Positions 15,701 through 23,856 of a stretch of 25,521 nt of DNA are shown one piece after another. Numbering within the stretch: the first letter of the stretch is position 1; the number at the start of each line of letters is the position of its first letter. The DNA lies in assembly GCA_964406945.1 (NCBI GenBank), contig CAYOTO010000045.1, positions 1 through 25,521 of the forward strand. Direction: 5' to 3'. The notes below the pieces were generated by a model. It saw only the letters and a list, made by a program, of their open reading frames with translations, was not told where the DNA came from and ran no database searches. This DNA comes from UBA2266 sp964406945 (GTDB taxonomy: Bacteria; Planctomycetota; Phycisphaerae; Sedimentisphaerales; Anaerobacaceae). The position numbers and the translations under genes are program-made.

Positions 15701-16180
15701 TATGCTCCGGATTTCGACGAAATGACGTCTGCTCCGGGCGCAGGTCATCTGAAGTTCGCATTCGCAGGCTTCGTCGCCTTTGAGGACCTGCCTGCGGTGC
15801 AGATAATAGGCGTCCTGACTGTCTTTATCCACGAAATCCGAAAACAACCGGCCCCTCAAGACGCCGGGGCCGCAGCCCAGCAGTCCGGCAGCGGCTTCGT
15901 TGCAATGTGCTATCCGCCCCAGATCGTCGGTCTTGAGGTACCCGATCGGGGCAAAATCGAACAGATGCCTGTATTGGTTTTGAAGCCGGTCGGACTCGGC
16001 CTGCGCGGCGTGCAGTTCGTCATTCTGCATCTGCAGCTCGGCCTTGTGAACCTGCAGTTCGTGAATCAGTGCATCCTGCTCAGCGGGCGTTCGAAGGTTC
16101 TCAACACCCTGGCGCACTATCCGCTCGGCTCTGGCGCGAAGATCGTGAAGATTTCTTGTGCCGCCCTGTCCGTCAGTCAT
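12719..16180 (-). CDS. Multi-PAS/GAF soluble sensor histidine kinase, NarL partner type
   Basis: The 1153-residue protein has no membrane segment, so it should sense a cytoplasmic signal. A short coiled coil (about 15-65) leads into PAS domains at about 65-180, 230-345 and 350-470, a GAF domain at about 475-640, a coiled coil, and two more PAS domains at about 695-830 and 835-930. Several PAS units end in the typical DITERKR. The dimerisation and phosphoacceptor domain is HisKA_3, with ERRQLATRLHDEISQSL and the phosphorylated His at residue 957. The ATPase domain has KELLINAVKHSQA, DDGVGF and a final GLFSIYERLEQLGG. I chose the ATG at 16180, preceded by GAAGG; a TTG at 16249 would add 23 residues. 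It lies 90 bases after the CheB-CheR gene and 15 bases before the regulator. Confidence 0.92.
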   Translation of the reverse strand: MTDGQGGTRNLHDLRARAERIVRQGVENLRTPAEQDALIHELQVHKAELQMQNDELHAAQAESDRLQNQYRHLFDFAPIGYLKTDDLGRIAHCNEAAAGLLGCGPGVLRGRLFSDFVDKDSQDAYYLHRRQVLKGDEACECELQMTCARSRRHFVEIRSISRIDTLGKREILMAIKDITARKRSEAELSRYRAHLEDLVERRTAELQEEASAREDAQQQLLSSNQMLEKAQAIAHVGSWSWDLESGAVRVSDELLRIFGRSRDEFGNSPHIEQIPRMIYPKDVDRVLSAIEKCMQKQWDRLDPIEFRIVRPDGEVRHVLGDAIHEDAGPGKSLVGVVQDITERKRMENDIRERDLKLATAIESLPFTFFIMDRNGRYTMQNSVARRRFGDVVGKRPRDIEVDEETLAVWETNNARAFSGEIVDAESTVRLGKETRCERNILSPIRQGGKVIGILGANIDTTERKMVELSLEWEARVNSGLADLANALIDPEVTIDDIAAAVVSQSRELTQSEFGYVCTVDPETDELVCLLPQPGDQKKDDSIAWESGSCTGGESLWQRAFLTKRAFYTNRAADQACAGELAGVRNFLGAPAMIGDEVLGQIVLMNSASDYTQHDLDTVRRVATLYALAMQRERQRQQLLRHQHHLEDMVAERAAELLETNRQLQAEVERRKQTAETLANREHQLDLFFSQSIDGFFFMMLDEPVKWDDTVDKDKVLDYVFEHQRITRLNEAMARQYRAHREQMIGMTPAEFFAHNPAEGKAAWRKLFDSGRLNIETEERRLDNSTMWVDGDYICLYDEEGRITGHVGIQRDITERRLAEQFLREQAKYVTKDPAPVLRVHYDGTVIWANPAAIEVLGERLPGKSIYDLIGDLQRPLLERIPEKRPRQVEAIVADSTFLLTFQRDEETKSVYIYASDITERKRAEELLLQNREQLKSLASQLTLAEERERRQLATRLHDEISQSLVISKIKLEALRNEGACSKSHQTIDRVCEELAAAIEASRSVTGELSYPILKELGFESAVAAWLRDKVGAHGIRTGFKCDKRPKPMSEDIQTLLFRSVKELLINAVKHSQARRVDVSIRRQGSEIEVTVKDDGVGFAPKQIASAVTEHYNLGLFSIYERLEQLGGSMEIESAPGQGCRVMMRAPLKTSSGK

Positions 16181-16270
16181 ATCAAAGCCTTCTTTGCATA
16201 TACGTCCATTTTGCCCGAAACGTCTACACCGGCCAAGGTTCTGCTGCAACCCTCCAACCGAAATTCAACG

Positions 16271-19200
16271 CTATTTCTTTTGTTCTCTTTCCCGCAAACC
16301 TCTTAGTTCGGTAATATCGCGTTCGGTGGTCGCCACGGCGTCTATATTGCCCCACTCGTCCTTGAGCGCGGTAATCGTCAGCCAGACCCGCAGCTTACGA
16401 CCGTCCTTTGTTTGGCGAATGCTCTCGGCCGACTCGACTTCTTCACCGTTCTTGATCCGCTCGAGCAACAGCTCGGCCTGCTGTTTTTCTTCGGGAGGGA
16501 CCGTCTCTGTGATGTTCATCTTGAGCGCCTCGGTCTCGCTGTAGCCGTACATTTTTTCGGCCCCTTTGTTCCACGCGATAATGGAGCCGTCCAGATTCTG
16601 CACGGTAACGGCGTCGTTCGAGTCTTTGACCACCGTCGCCAGTCGGTGCAGGTACTGCATCGCAGCCTTGGACGCCGTGATGTCGACAAACGTAAGCACC
16701 ACCCCGTCGATTATATTCTCCACCGTGCGGTACGGCAAAACCCGCATCAGGAACCATTTATTTTCGTATGTATTGATTTCCACCTCTTTATGCTCAAGCG
16801 TGTCGAGCACCCGCCGTGCGTCTTCGGTGATGCTTCGGTAGTCGGTCTTGGCGCTTATGTCGCTGACCGGCCGCCCGACATCAGAGGGTATTAGATTGAA
16901 AATCTTCTTGACCGCGGGGGTGAAGCGCGCCACGTTCAAATCCATGTCCAAAAACAGAGTTCCCACTTCGGTGCTCGCCAGAAGGTTGCTCAAGTCATTG
17001 TTGGACCTGGAAAGCTCCTCGATTTTGTCCTGGTGCGCGGCGTTGACCGTTTCCAGTTCCTCGTTGGTCGATTGAAGTTCCTCGCGCGAAGTCTCCAGTT
17101 CTTCGTTGGCGCTCTGCAGTTCTTCGTTGGTGCTCTGAAGTTCCTCATTTGTAGATTTCAATTCCTCATTGGTGGTCTCCAGTTCCTCAATCGTCGTCTG
17201 CAGATATTCTTTGGTGCCGGCCAACTCATGCTCCAGCGCGGCCACGCGAGGGTCCTCGCTTTCTTCGCCGGGTTCGGAGTCTTTGGGCTTTTGGGGCTGC
17301 TCCTCCAGTTCGACTCGGTGCTGCTCTTCGAATACGACAAGCAGTAAATCCTCGTCGAATCCGGAGACCGGCTTGACCGTTATGTCCACCTTTGTGCTGC
17401 GTTCGTCGAATTTCACGCTCTTTTCCGTAATCGGATGCTCCTGCTGCGAGGCTTTGTGCAACAGAGTATTCAGCTTGTATCTCAAGCCTTTTCGGGCCAT
17501 CTCCAACAGATTGAAAGTCGGTTCGCCCCTGGGGGGAGTAAGGTACTTGTCGGTGTTGCCGTGGAAATACAATATCTCGTATCTGGTGTTGACCAGCACG
17601 CAGGGCGGGCCGTAGTGGGCCAGAATCTCATTTTCGGCGACGCGCTTTACATTTCTGTGATCTTCCAACTCCACCGGCTTGCGCCGGTCGCGAATACCAC
17701 CCATCACCATCTCGTAAGAGGGCATCGCGGGCCGCTGCAGGGCCTTTTGCGGAACCTGCAATTCTTTGCGCTGAAAGATCTTCCATTTCGAGTCCACGGT
17801 TTCGAAGTAATTCGAGAACTCGCCCACGCTTTCGGACGAACCGAGGAACAGATACCCGCCCTTCTTTAAAGTATAGTGGAACAACGGAACGATTCGCTTC
17901 TGCAGAGAGCTGTTCATGTAGATCAACACGTTTCTGCAGCTTACCAGATCGAGCTTTGAAAACGGCGGGTCCTTGATCAGGTTTTGTCTGGCGAAGACGA
18001 CCATCTCCCGGATCTGTTTCTTCATCTTATAAGTCCCTTCCTCGGCGATGAAGAATCTCTCCAACCGTTCTTTCGATACGTCGGCCTCGATGTTTTCCGG
18101 ATACGTCCCGTTGCGTCCTATTTCGACCGCATCGTTGTAGAGGTCCGTGGCGAATATCTGAACGTCGACTTGTTTACCGAGTTTGTTCATGATCTCGGTG
18201 CACAGGATAGCCAGCGAATAAGCTTCCTCGCCGGTACCGCAGCCGGGAACCCAAATCCGCAAATAACTGCTGCTTTCGGCGTTGCGTTTGACCAGATCCG
18301 GAAGCACCTTCTCTTCCAGAACCTTGAACGCCTGGGGATCGCGGAAGAAATTCGTAACCACGATGAGCATATCCCGGAACAGATTATCCACCTCGGCTTT
18401 ATCCCGGCGCAGGTGGTCGACGTAATCGTTAATGTCATCGATTTGGTGAACGGCCATGCGCCGCCCGATACGGCGGAGGGCAGTGTTGGACTTGTAGTTG
18501 GAAAAGTCGTGACCGGTGTGCGAGCGGATCAGCATAAATATCTTGTCCAGGGCCGCCTGTTTTTTGTCCGGGGCTTCTTTTCTGCCGGGTCTTTCGACAT
18601 ACGGATGCTGAACGTAGCTCATTATCTGCTCGCCCATCTTTTCGACGGGCAGAACCAGATCCACAAGGCCGGTATCTATTGCGCTTCGCGGCATATTCTG
18701 ATATCTGGCCTGCTCTTCCGACTGGACCATCGCTATGCCGCCCTCGCCCTTAATCGCCTTGATGCCCTGTGTGCCGTCCGAACCGGTGCCGGAGAGAACA
18801 ACACCAATGGCCTTTTCCTTCTGATCGGCGGCCAGCGCGCGGAAAAAATGATCGATGGGCAGGCGTCCGGCATGGGTGCTTGAGGGGGTCATGAGCAGGA
18901 GTTTGCCCTTATCTATATTAACATCCTTGTCGGGCGGATTTAAATATACGTGGTTCGGCTCTAGTTTCATGCCGTCCTCGATGGTAAGGACGTCCATTTG
19001 AGTATATTTGGCCAGCAGCGAATCCATAATGCTCTTATAATGCGGAGCCAGGTGCTGAATAACGACAATTGCGACATCAGCTTCGGACGGCATGTTCTGA
19101 AAGAGCCCCTGAAGGGCCTCAAGCCCTCCGGCCGAGGCGCCTATACCTATCACCGGAAAAGCTCCCGCCTCGATTGCCTGCTTTTCCCGCTTTGCAGCCC

Positions 19201-19306
19201 GGCTGTCCTTACTATTTGAAGAATCCCGGCTTTCAGATGATTCTATGGCGTTATCCTCCGCTTTTTTCGTTCTTCCGGGCTTGGCCCGACTGTCGTGCTT
19301 CGCCAT
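16271..19306 (-). CDS. CheB-CheR-PAS fusion protein
   Basis: The 1011-residue protein joins methylesterase and methyltransferase modules of chemotaxis adaptation with sensory domains. After a charged 48-residue leader, residues 50-235 are a CheB methylesterase with Ser58 (GASAGG), His85 (IQHLAPHY) and Asp177 (GTGSDG), so the triad is intact. No receiver domain precedes it. Residues about 262-500 are CheR, with NFFRDPQAF, the SAM-binding WVPGCGTGEEAYSLA and CRNVLIYM. A region of unknown fold follows, then a coiled coil of seven exact heptads, and two PAS domains (about 755-880 and 885-1005). A strong AGGAGGT lies 7 bases before the ATG. It heads a three-gene operon with a kinase and regulator. 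No chemoreceptor, CheA or CheW gene is in the window, so a role in ordinary chemotaxis is doubtful. Confidence 0.93.
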   Translation of the reverse strand: MAKHDSRAKPGRTKKAEDNAIESSESRDSSNSKDSRAAKREKQAIEAGAFPVIGIGASAGGLEALQGLFQNMPSEADVAIVVIQHLAPHYKSIMDSLLAKYTQMDVLTIEDGMKLEPNHVYLNPPDKDVNIDKGKLLLMTPSSTHAGRLPIDHFFRALAADQKEKAIGVVLSGTGSDGTQGIKAIKGEGGIAMVQSEEQARYQNMPRSAIDTGLVDLVLPVEKMGEQIMSYVQHPYVERPGRKEAPDKKQAALDKIFMLIRSHTGHDFSNYKSNTALRRIGRRMAVHQIDDINDYVDHLRRDKAEVDNLFRDMLIVVTNFFRDPQAFKVLEEKVLPDLVKRNAESSSYLRIWVPGCGTGEEAYSLAILCTEIMNKLGKQVDVQIFATDLYNDAVEIGRNGTYPENIEADVSKERLERFFIAEEGTYKMKKQIREMVVFARQNLIKDPPFSKLDLVSCRNVLIYMNSSLQKRIVPLFHYTLKKGGYLFLGSSESVGEFSNYFETVDSKWKIFQRKELQVPQKALQRPAMPSYEMVMGGIRDRRKPVELEDHRNVKRVAENEILAHYGPPCVLVNTRYEILYFHGNTDKYLTPPRGEPTFNLLEMARKGLRYKLNTLLHKASQQEHPITEKSVKFDERSTKVDITVKPVSGFDEDLLLVVFEEQHRVELEEQPQKPKDSEPGEESEDPRVAALEHELAGTKEYLQTTIEELETTNEELKSTNEELQSTNEELQSANEELETSREELQSTNEELETVNAAHQDKIEELSRSNNDLSNLLASTEVGTLFLDMDLNVARFTPAVKKIFNLIPSDVGRPVSDISAKTDYRSITEDARRVLDTLEHKEVEINTYENKWFLMRVLPYRTVENIIDGVVLTFVDITASKAAMQYLHRLATVVKDSNDAVTVQNLDGSIIAWNKGAEKMYGYSETEALKMNITETVPPEEKQQAELLLERIKNGEEVESAESIRQTKDGRKLRVWLTITALKDEWGNIDAVATTERDITELRGLREREQKK
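17042..17188 (-). repeat. Seven tandem 21-bp coding repeats (heptad coiled coil)
   Basis: Seven consecutive 21-base units encode EEL followed by four variable residues, such as EELETTN, EELKSTN, EELQSTN and EELQSAN. The block is exactly 147 bases. It lies between the CheR-side region and the PAS domains of the fusion protein and forms a coiled-coil rod. Similar repeats are common in this fusion family. Confidence 0.85.
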
Positions 19307-19441
19307 GCTAAAGACCTCCTGTCATTCGCCGCGATTCGGATAATCTCGCACACAAACGCCTCAGCATCGAACAATAACAACCCGGCCGACTCGATTCGGT
19401 CCCGCCGTCGTACCCCCATTTTCGATTACTGTACCGACCGG

Positions 19442-19470
19442 AGTCTAACCATCGACGTGTGAAATGTCAA
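19442..19470 (-). promoter_or_regulatory. Sigma70 promoter of the CheB-CheR / kinase / regulator operon
   Basis: On the minus strand a perfect TTGACA (19470-19465) is followed by a 17-base spacer and TAGACT (19447-19442). The start would be near 19435, giving a leader of about 130 bases before the ATG at 19306. That leader contains the octamer CGATTCGG twice on the plus strand (19332-19339 and 19392-19399), exactly 60 bases apart, which could be a binding site. No other gene lies between this promoter and the fusion gene. Confidence 0.7.
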
Positions 19471-19584
19471 CCAAAAAACCACCCCAAAACAATCGGAAAA
19501 GTTGGTATTACTGCCCCTAACTCCCGTCTTTGTCACTGCAACATCCGCTTTAACATGCCGCCGCAGCAGCTCGTGCCAGGGAAG

Positions 19585-19929
19585 CTATGCCGCGTCAGCC
19601 GGTATCAAACACAGAAACCGCAGCACGGAATCGCCGGTGTTTTTGAAGCAGTGCTCCTTGCCGCCGTCGACAAAGATGACGTCCTCGGGAGAAAAATCGT
19701 ACTCGCCGTCCTCGAAAACCAGCTTGCCAGTGCCGGCGATTACGAATACCTCGTGTTCGTGCGGGTGCGTGTGCAAAGGTGTGTGCCCGCCCGGGGCCAC
19801 TTCGAAGAGACGCATCGCGAAGTTCTTTGCCCCGTCAGCGTCGGCGATAAGCCACCGAACCGCCACCCCCTCGGCCCCGTCCATCTCGACAACCTTTCTC
19901 TCGACGTCTTTACTCTTGACCACCTTCAT
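19585..19929 (-). CDS. Small cupin-domain protein
   Basis: This 114-residue protein is a single cupin barrel. Motif 1 is HTHPHEHEVFVIAGTG, with H53, H55 and E60 as likely metal ligands. Motif 2 is EDVIFVDGGKEHCFKNTG, with H93 as the fourth ligand. The pattern fits small metal-binding cupins that act as isomerases, dioxygenases or sugar-binding domains; the reaction cannot be assigned. No signal peptide is seen. The start has GAGGGAA a few bases upstream of the ATG. It follows gatB by 67 bases on the same strand and may be the last gene of that cluster. A 5-bp hairpin in the gap (19955-19970) lacks a T tract and is unlikely to terminate transcription. Confidence 0.85.
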   Translation of the reverse strand: MKVVKSKDVERKVVEMDGAEGVAVRWLIADADGAKNFAMRLFEVAPGGHTPLHTHPHEHEVFVIAGTGKLVFEDGEYDFSPEDVIFVDGGKEHCFKNTGDSVLRFLCLIPADAA

Positions 19930-19996
19930 GAGCGTTCCCTCTTAATCGTGACATCGGGCATTGCCGCCCGTTTCCATTCGATATTCAATTGAAAAC

Positions 19997-21466
19997 CTAC
20001 TGTTTCAGCTTCCCGGCCAGGATTTGCGAAACCACTTTCGGATTGGCCTGCCCCTTGCTCCTCTGCATGACCTGTCCCATGAGGAAGCCTCTGGCCTTTT
20101 TGCTTTTCTTGCCGCCACTGGTCACATCCTCGACGGCCTTCGGGTTGTCCGCCAGAACGGCGTCGACCATCTTCTCCAACTCGCCGGCATCGCTCTTTTG
20201 CAGGAGGTTGAGTTCCTCGGCCAGAGTCGCAGGGCCTTTGCCGGCGCCGACCATTGCAGCAAGAATAGTCTCACCCGCACTTGCTCCGACAGTGCCGGAC
20301 TCAACCATCTTCGCAAGTTCGCCTACGTCGGCCGACTTCAATCCCAGATTGCCTATTCCGCAGCCCTTCTCGTTGGCCAGTTTAAGACCCACCTGAGTCA
20401 GCAGGTTGCATACCCTCTTGGGATCGCCTCCGGTTTTTACGGCCTGGTCGAACAGCTCGGCGGTCGCACGATCGGCCGTCAAAACGCCTGCATCGTACCG
20501 GCTCAACTTATACTGCTCCACGAACCGCGTCTGCATCGCAAGCGGCAGCTCGCACAACCGGTCCCGAATTTCCGCAAGCCAATCGTCGCTGACCTGCACC
20601 GGAACAAGGTCCGGATCCGGGAAATACCGGTAGTCGTGGGCCTGCTCTTTTTCCCGCTGCAGGACCGTGACCTCTTTCACATCGTCCCAGCCGCGTGTGC
20701 TCTTGGTCCCGCTCTCCATCGTTACGCCGGTCTCGACGAACTCGTCCAACTGCCTGCCGATTTCGTACTCGACGCTTCGCTCCAGCGCCCGAAAGCTGTT
20801 GAGATTCTTCACCTCGACGATGGGCGTTTTGTACTTGCGGCCGTTTCGCGTGATTACCAGGTTAATATTGGGCTCGAAACGCATGTGGCCCTTCTGCATA
20901 TCCGCTTCGGATACTCCGAGATAGCGGACGATCCGCTGCAGTTCCACCGCCAGGGCCCGCACCTCGGCCGCGGCGTTCATGTCCGGCTCGGTTACGATCT
21001 CCAGCAGAGGGGTGCCCGTGCGGTTCAGATCGACCTGGGAAACGCCCGCCGGTCCGCCGTGCACGTTCTTGCCCGCATCCTCTTCCAGATGAGCACGCGT
21101 GATCCCGATGCGTTTGGATTTGCCATCCTCCAGCGGTATCTCGATATATCCGCTCGAACTCAGCGGCAGATCGTACTGACTTATCTGATAATTCTTGGGC
21201 AGGTCGGGATAGTAATAGCTCTTGCGATCCCACTTCGTGAATTTAGCGATGTCACAATTCAGGGCCAGTCCCGCAAGGATCGAGTACTCCACAGCCTTCT
21301 TGTTCATCACCGGCAGCACGCCCGGCATGCCCAGGCACACCGGGCATACCCGGCTGTTAGGCTCGGCGCCGAACTCCACGGCGCAACTGCAGAACATCTT
21401 GCTCTCCGTGCACAACTGCACGTGAATTTCCAATCCGACCAGGACCCGGTATTCCAAATCACTCAT
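19997..21466 (-). CDS. gatB: Aspartyl/glutamyl-tRNA amidotransferase subunit B
   Basis: GatB binds the misacylated Glu-tRNA(Gln) or Asp-tRNA(Asn) and activates its side chain with ATP, so that ammonia from GatA converts it to the amide. The 489-residue protein has the usual length. It opens with VGLEIHVQL, and a zinc site is formed by C26, C28, C41 and C44 (FCSC and CPVC). The central kinase-like domain carries DFNR-type chemistry, seen here as VDLNRTGTPLLEIVTEPD. A helical domain and a C-terminal YqeY-like tail (about residues 340-489) bind tRNA. The ribosome binding site is weak (AGAAG). It follows a DUF1080 gene by 45 bases. Presence of GatCAB implies that at least one of GlnRS or AsnRS is missing or supplemented in this organism. 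Confidence 0.96.
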   Translation of the reverse strand: MSDLEYRVLVGLEIHVQLCTESKMFCSCAVEFGAEPNSRVCPVCLGMPGVLPVMNKKAVEYSILAGLALNCDIAKFTKWDRKSYYYPDLPKNYQISQYDLPLSSSGYIEIPLEDGKSKRIGITRAHLEEDAGKNVHGGPAGVSQVDLNRTGTPLLEIVTEPDMNAAAEVRALAVELQRIVRYLGVSEADMQKGHMRFEPNINLVITRNGRKYKTPIVEVKNLNSFRALERSVEYEIGRQLDEFVETGVTMESGTKSTRGWDDVKEVTVLQREKEQAHDYRYFPDPDLVPVQVSDDWLAEIRDRLCELPLAMQTRFVEQYKLSRYDAGVLTADRATAELFDQAVKTGGDPKRVCNLLTQVGLKLANEKGCGIGNLGLKSADVGELAKMVESGTVGASAGETILAAMVGAGKGPATLAEELNLLQKSDAGELEKMVDAVLADNPKAVEDVTSGGKKSKKARGFLMGQVMQRSKGQANPKVVSQILAGKLKQ

Positions 21467-21511
21467 AGCACTTCTTCTTTTTGGTGAATTTCATCTCGCC
21501 GGCAGTTCCGA

Positions 21512-22225
21512 TCAATTCTCGTCGACCACTTCGGCGGTGTTTTCTTCGTTGGTAATTCCTCCGGGCAGCTCCAGTATGCGGATGTTGCGGAAGTGAATTT
21601 CCGCTCCCTCGCTTTCCAGGCAGATGTAGCCCTTCTTCACGGACGCCTTGCTGATGCCGTTTACGAACTTGCCGTTAACCGCCAGCTTTATAACGCCGTC
21701 CACGCACACGACCGTATACTTATTCCACTGTCCCTTGCCCTTGCACCGCTTTTCGATTGATTTGCTGCGTTTGCCCCGAGGGTTGTCGGGCACGGTCGTC
21801 AGCCCGCCGGTCCCGAACACCTCGCCGTGCACGTAGGCATCGGTGCGGTTGTGCTGCACCGACCAGTCAAGCTCGAGCATCTGGACCTCGACGCCTTTGG
21901 GCAGTCGGCCGCCTTTCTGCGGCTCGCCCTCGCTCCACACGAATACGCCGGAGTTGCCCCCGGCTGTCATGTGTTTCCACTCGATCTGCAGAATGAAATT
22001 CTCGTACTGTCTGTCAGTCCGCATCACGCCAATCGGCTTGCCGCTGCAGATCAACACGCCGTTGTCTACCTTCCACGTATCCTCGGCCGTGTTGACATTG
22101 ACCCATCCGGAAAGATCCTCGCCGTTGAAAAGATCCCTAAAAGCCGGAACATCGTCCGCCCGAACACTAAAACATCCGACACACATCAGAATTGCAAGAC
22201 CAGCCAAGGCAATGCGCCTGTCCAT
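21512..22225 (-). CDS. Exported DUF1080 (3-keto-disaccharide hydrolase family) protein
   Basis: The 237-residue protein has an N-terminal signal (about residues 1-24) that could be cleaved after VRA by signal peptidase I. A Cys in CVGC is an alternative lipidation site. The mature part is one jelly-roll domain of the DUF1080 family: LFNGEDLSGWVN, a GVLICSGKPIGVMRTDRQYE strand pair, GGNSGVFVW, GVEVQMLELDW and a final HFRNIRILELP. Members are very abundant in planctomycetes and related bacteria and are linked to glycan breakdown, with 3-keto-glycoside hydrolysis shown for some. Its exact substrate is unknown. ATG 22225 is chosen because GGAGG lies 6 bases upstream; the frame also has a TTG two codons earlier. 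It sits between gatA and gatB, an unexpected place for an exported protein. Confidence 0.87.
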   Translation of the reverse strand: MDRRIALAGLAILMCVGCFSVRADDVPAFRDLFNGEDLSGWVNVNTAEDTWKVDNGVLICSGKPIGVMRTDRQYENFILQIEWKHMTAGGNSGVFVWSEGEPQKGGRLPKGVEVQMLELDWSVQHNRTDAYVHGEVFGTGGLTTVPDNPRGKRSKSIEKRCKGKGQWNKYTVVCVDGVIKLAVNGKFVNGISKASVKKGYICLESEGAEIHFRNIRILELPGGITNEENTAEVVDEN

Positions 22226-22311
22226 AATCAACCTCCGTATTTTGTCTTCTATTCGGGCTTATGTGCCCGGCCTTCAGCGCCCGGTCGGGTGTTCATTGGC
22301 GAAATTCGGGA

Positions 22312-23775
22312 CTAACCAACATCCGCCCGTCGCTGACTCCAGTCCGTCGCTTTTTCGTACATGCGGGCCACGCGCAGCAGTCTATCTTCGCTGAAAGCCG
22401 GCGACAGCAGTTGCAGCCCTATCGGCATTTCGTCACTGTCGAAACCGCAGGGCACGCTTATTCCGGGGATACCGGCCAGATTGGCCGCTATCGTGTAAAT
22501 ATCCGACAGATACATCTGCAGCGGATCGTCAGTCTTTTCGCCCGCTTTGAACGCCGTCGTCGGCGCAACCGGCATGGCGATACAGTCGCATTTCTCGAAA
22601 GCCTTTACGAAGTCGCCGCGAATCAGATTGCGAACCTTCAAAGCCTTGAGATAATAGGCATCGTAGTAACCGCTGGACAGCGCGTACGTGCCGAGCATGA
22701 TCCGTCGCTTGACTTCCTGTCCGAGGGCCTGCTCCCGCGATTTGGAATAGACGCCGATGCAGTCTTCGGCCTCGCTGCTGCGATAGCCGTAATGAACGCC
22801 GTCGTATCTTGCCAGGTTGCTCGAGGCCTCCGCCGTCGCAATGACATAGTAAGCCGCAACCGCATAATCGAAATGCGGCATATCGACCTCGACAACTTCG
22901 GCCCCGGCGGACCTGTAAACCTCAATCGCGGCCTCCACCGCCTCGACGACCGAATCATCGGCCCCGGCGTTAAGCTGCGGCACGATGCCGATTCTCAAAC
23001 CCTCGACAGGCTCATCAAGCCCTGCGAGGTGATCGGTGACCGGTGCAAGTTCCTCGCTGACGCTGGTGCTGTCGGCCGGATCGTGTCCCGCGATGACGTT
23101 CATAAGAAGCGCCGCATCCTCCACGCTGCCGGCCAGCGGACCGATCTGGTCCAGGCTCGACCCGTAAGCCACAAGCCCGTAGCGCGAGACCCGTCCGTAA
23201 GTGGGCTTTAGACCGACGACGCCGCAGAAACTCGCGGGCTGACGAATCGACCCGCCCGTATCGGAGCCAAGGGCCGCACAGCAGAGTTGAGCCGCAACCG
23301 CCGCTGCCGAGCCGCCGCTGCTGCCCCCGGGTACTCTATCGGTATCCCAGGGATTCGCCGTCTTCTGAAGTCCGGAGTTCTCGGTGCTCGAGCCCATCGC
23401 GAACTCGTCCATGTTGCACTTGCCCACGATTATCGCATCTGCAGTGAGCAGTTTCGCGACGGTGGTGGCGGTGTAGGGTGCGTGAAAGTTTTGAAGTATC
23501 TTCGAGCCGCAGGTGGTCGCTCCGAACGTCGTGCACATGTTGTCCTTCACCGCGATTGGAACACCGGCCAGAGGCCCTACCTTCTCGCCGGCTGCAACAC
23601 GCTTATCGACCGCCTCGGCCGCAGCCATGGCGTTCTCGCCGAATGTGCTTATGTAAGCCCCCACCGCGGGCTCTATTCGTTCGATGCGTTCCAGAAACCC
23701 CTTCACAGCCTCCGCACTGCTAGCCTGACCCGAACTGATCTTATCCCGCAACCGCCTGGCACTAAAATCAACCAT
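22312..23775 (-). CDS. gatA: Aspartyl/glutamyl-tRNA amidotransferase subunit A
   Basis: GatA hydrolyses glutamine and channels ammonia to GatB. The 487-residue protein is an amidase-signature enzyme with the complete Ser-cisSer-Lys triad: Lys77 in VPIAVKDN, Ser152 in the GGSSGGSAAAVAA loop and Ser176 in SDTGGSIRQPASFCG. Spacing matches the characterised subunit (Lys79, Ser154, Ser178 in Staphylococcus aureus) with a two-residue offset. GLKPTYGRVSRYGLVAYGSS follows, which is typical of GatA rather than other amidases. I chose the ATG at 23775 because homologues begin near the LRDKISSG helix. The frame is open 16 codons further upstream but has no better ribosome site; the chosen start has only a weak GGTGGA. 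It lies 81 bases after the lipoprotein gene. Confidence 0.96.
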   Translation of the reverse strand: MVDFSARRLRDKISSGQASSAEAVKGFLERIERIEPAVGAYISTFGENAMAAAEAVDKRVAAGEKVGPLAGVPIAVKDNMCTTFGATTCGSKILQNFHAPYTATTVAKLLTADAIIVGKCNMDEFAMGSSTENSGLQKTANPWDTDRVPGGSSGGSAAAVAAQLCCAALGSDTGGSIRQPASFCGVVGLKPTYGRVSRYGLVAYGSSLDQIGPLAGSVEDAALLMNVIAGHDPADSTSVSEELAPVTDHLAGLDEPVEGLRIGIVPQLNAGADDSVVEAVEAAIEVYRSAGAEVVEVDMPHFDYAVAAYYVIATAEASSNLARYDGVHYGYRSSEAEDCIGVYSKSREQALGQEVKRRIMLGTYALSSGYYDAYYLKALKVRNLIRGDFVKAFEKCDCIAMPVAPTTAFKAGEKTDDPLQMYLSDIYTIAANLAGIPGISVPCGFDSDEMPIGLQLLSPAFSEDRLLRVARMYEKATDWSQRRADVG

Positions 23776-23856
23776 AAATTCCACCAGCCATGGCCGGCAG
23801 CCTGAACCCGCGTCTCGCGTCAACCGGCCTGCAAATTACCAAATCAAAGGCACTGA

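Noticed and set aside
17042..17188. Regular short repeats considered as a CRISPR array
   Set aside because: The units are contiguous without spacers, keep frame, and encode a coiled coil inside a well-supported protein. No cas gene is nearby.
19955..19970. Hairpin CGGGC/GCCCG between gatB and the cupin gene, considered as a terminator
   Set aside because: The stem is 5 bp and no T tract follows on the minus strand.
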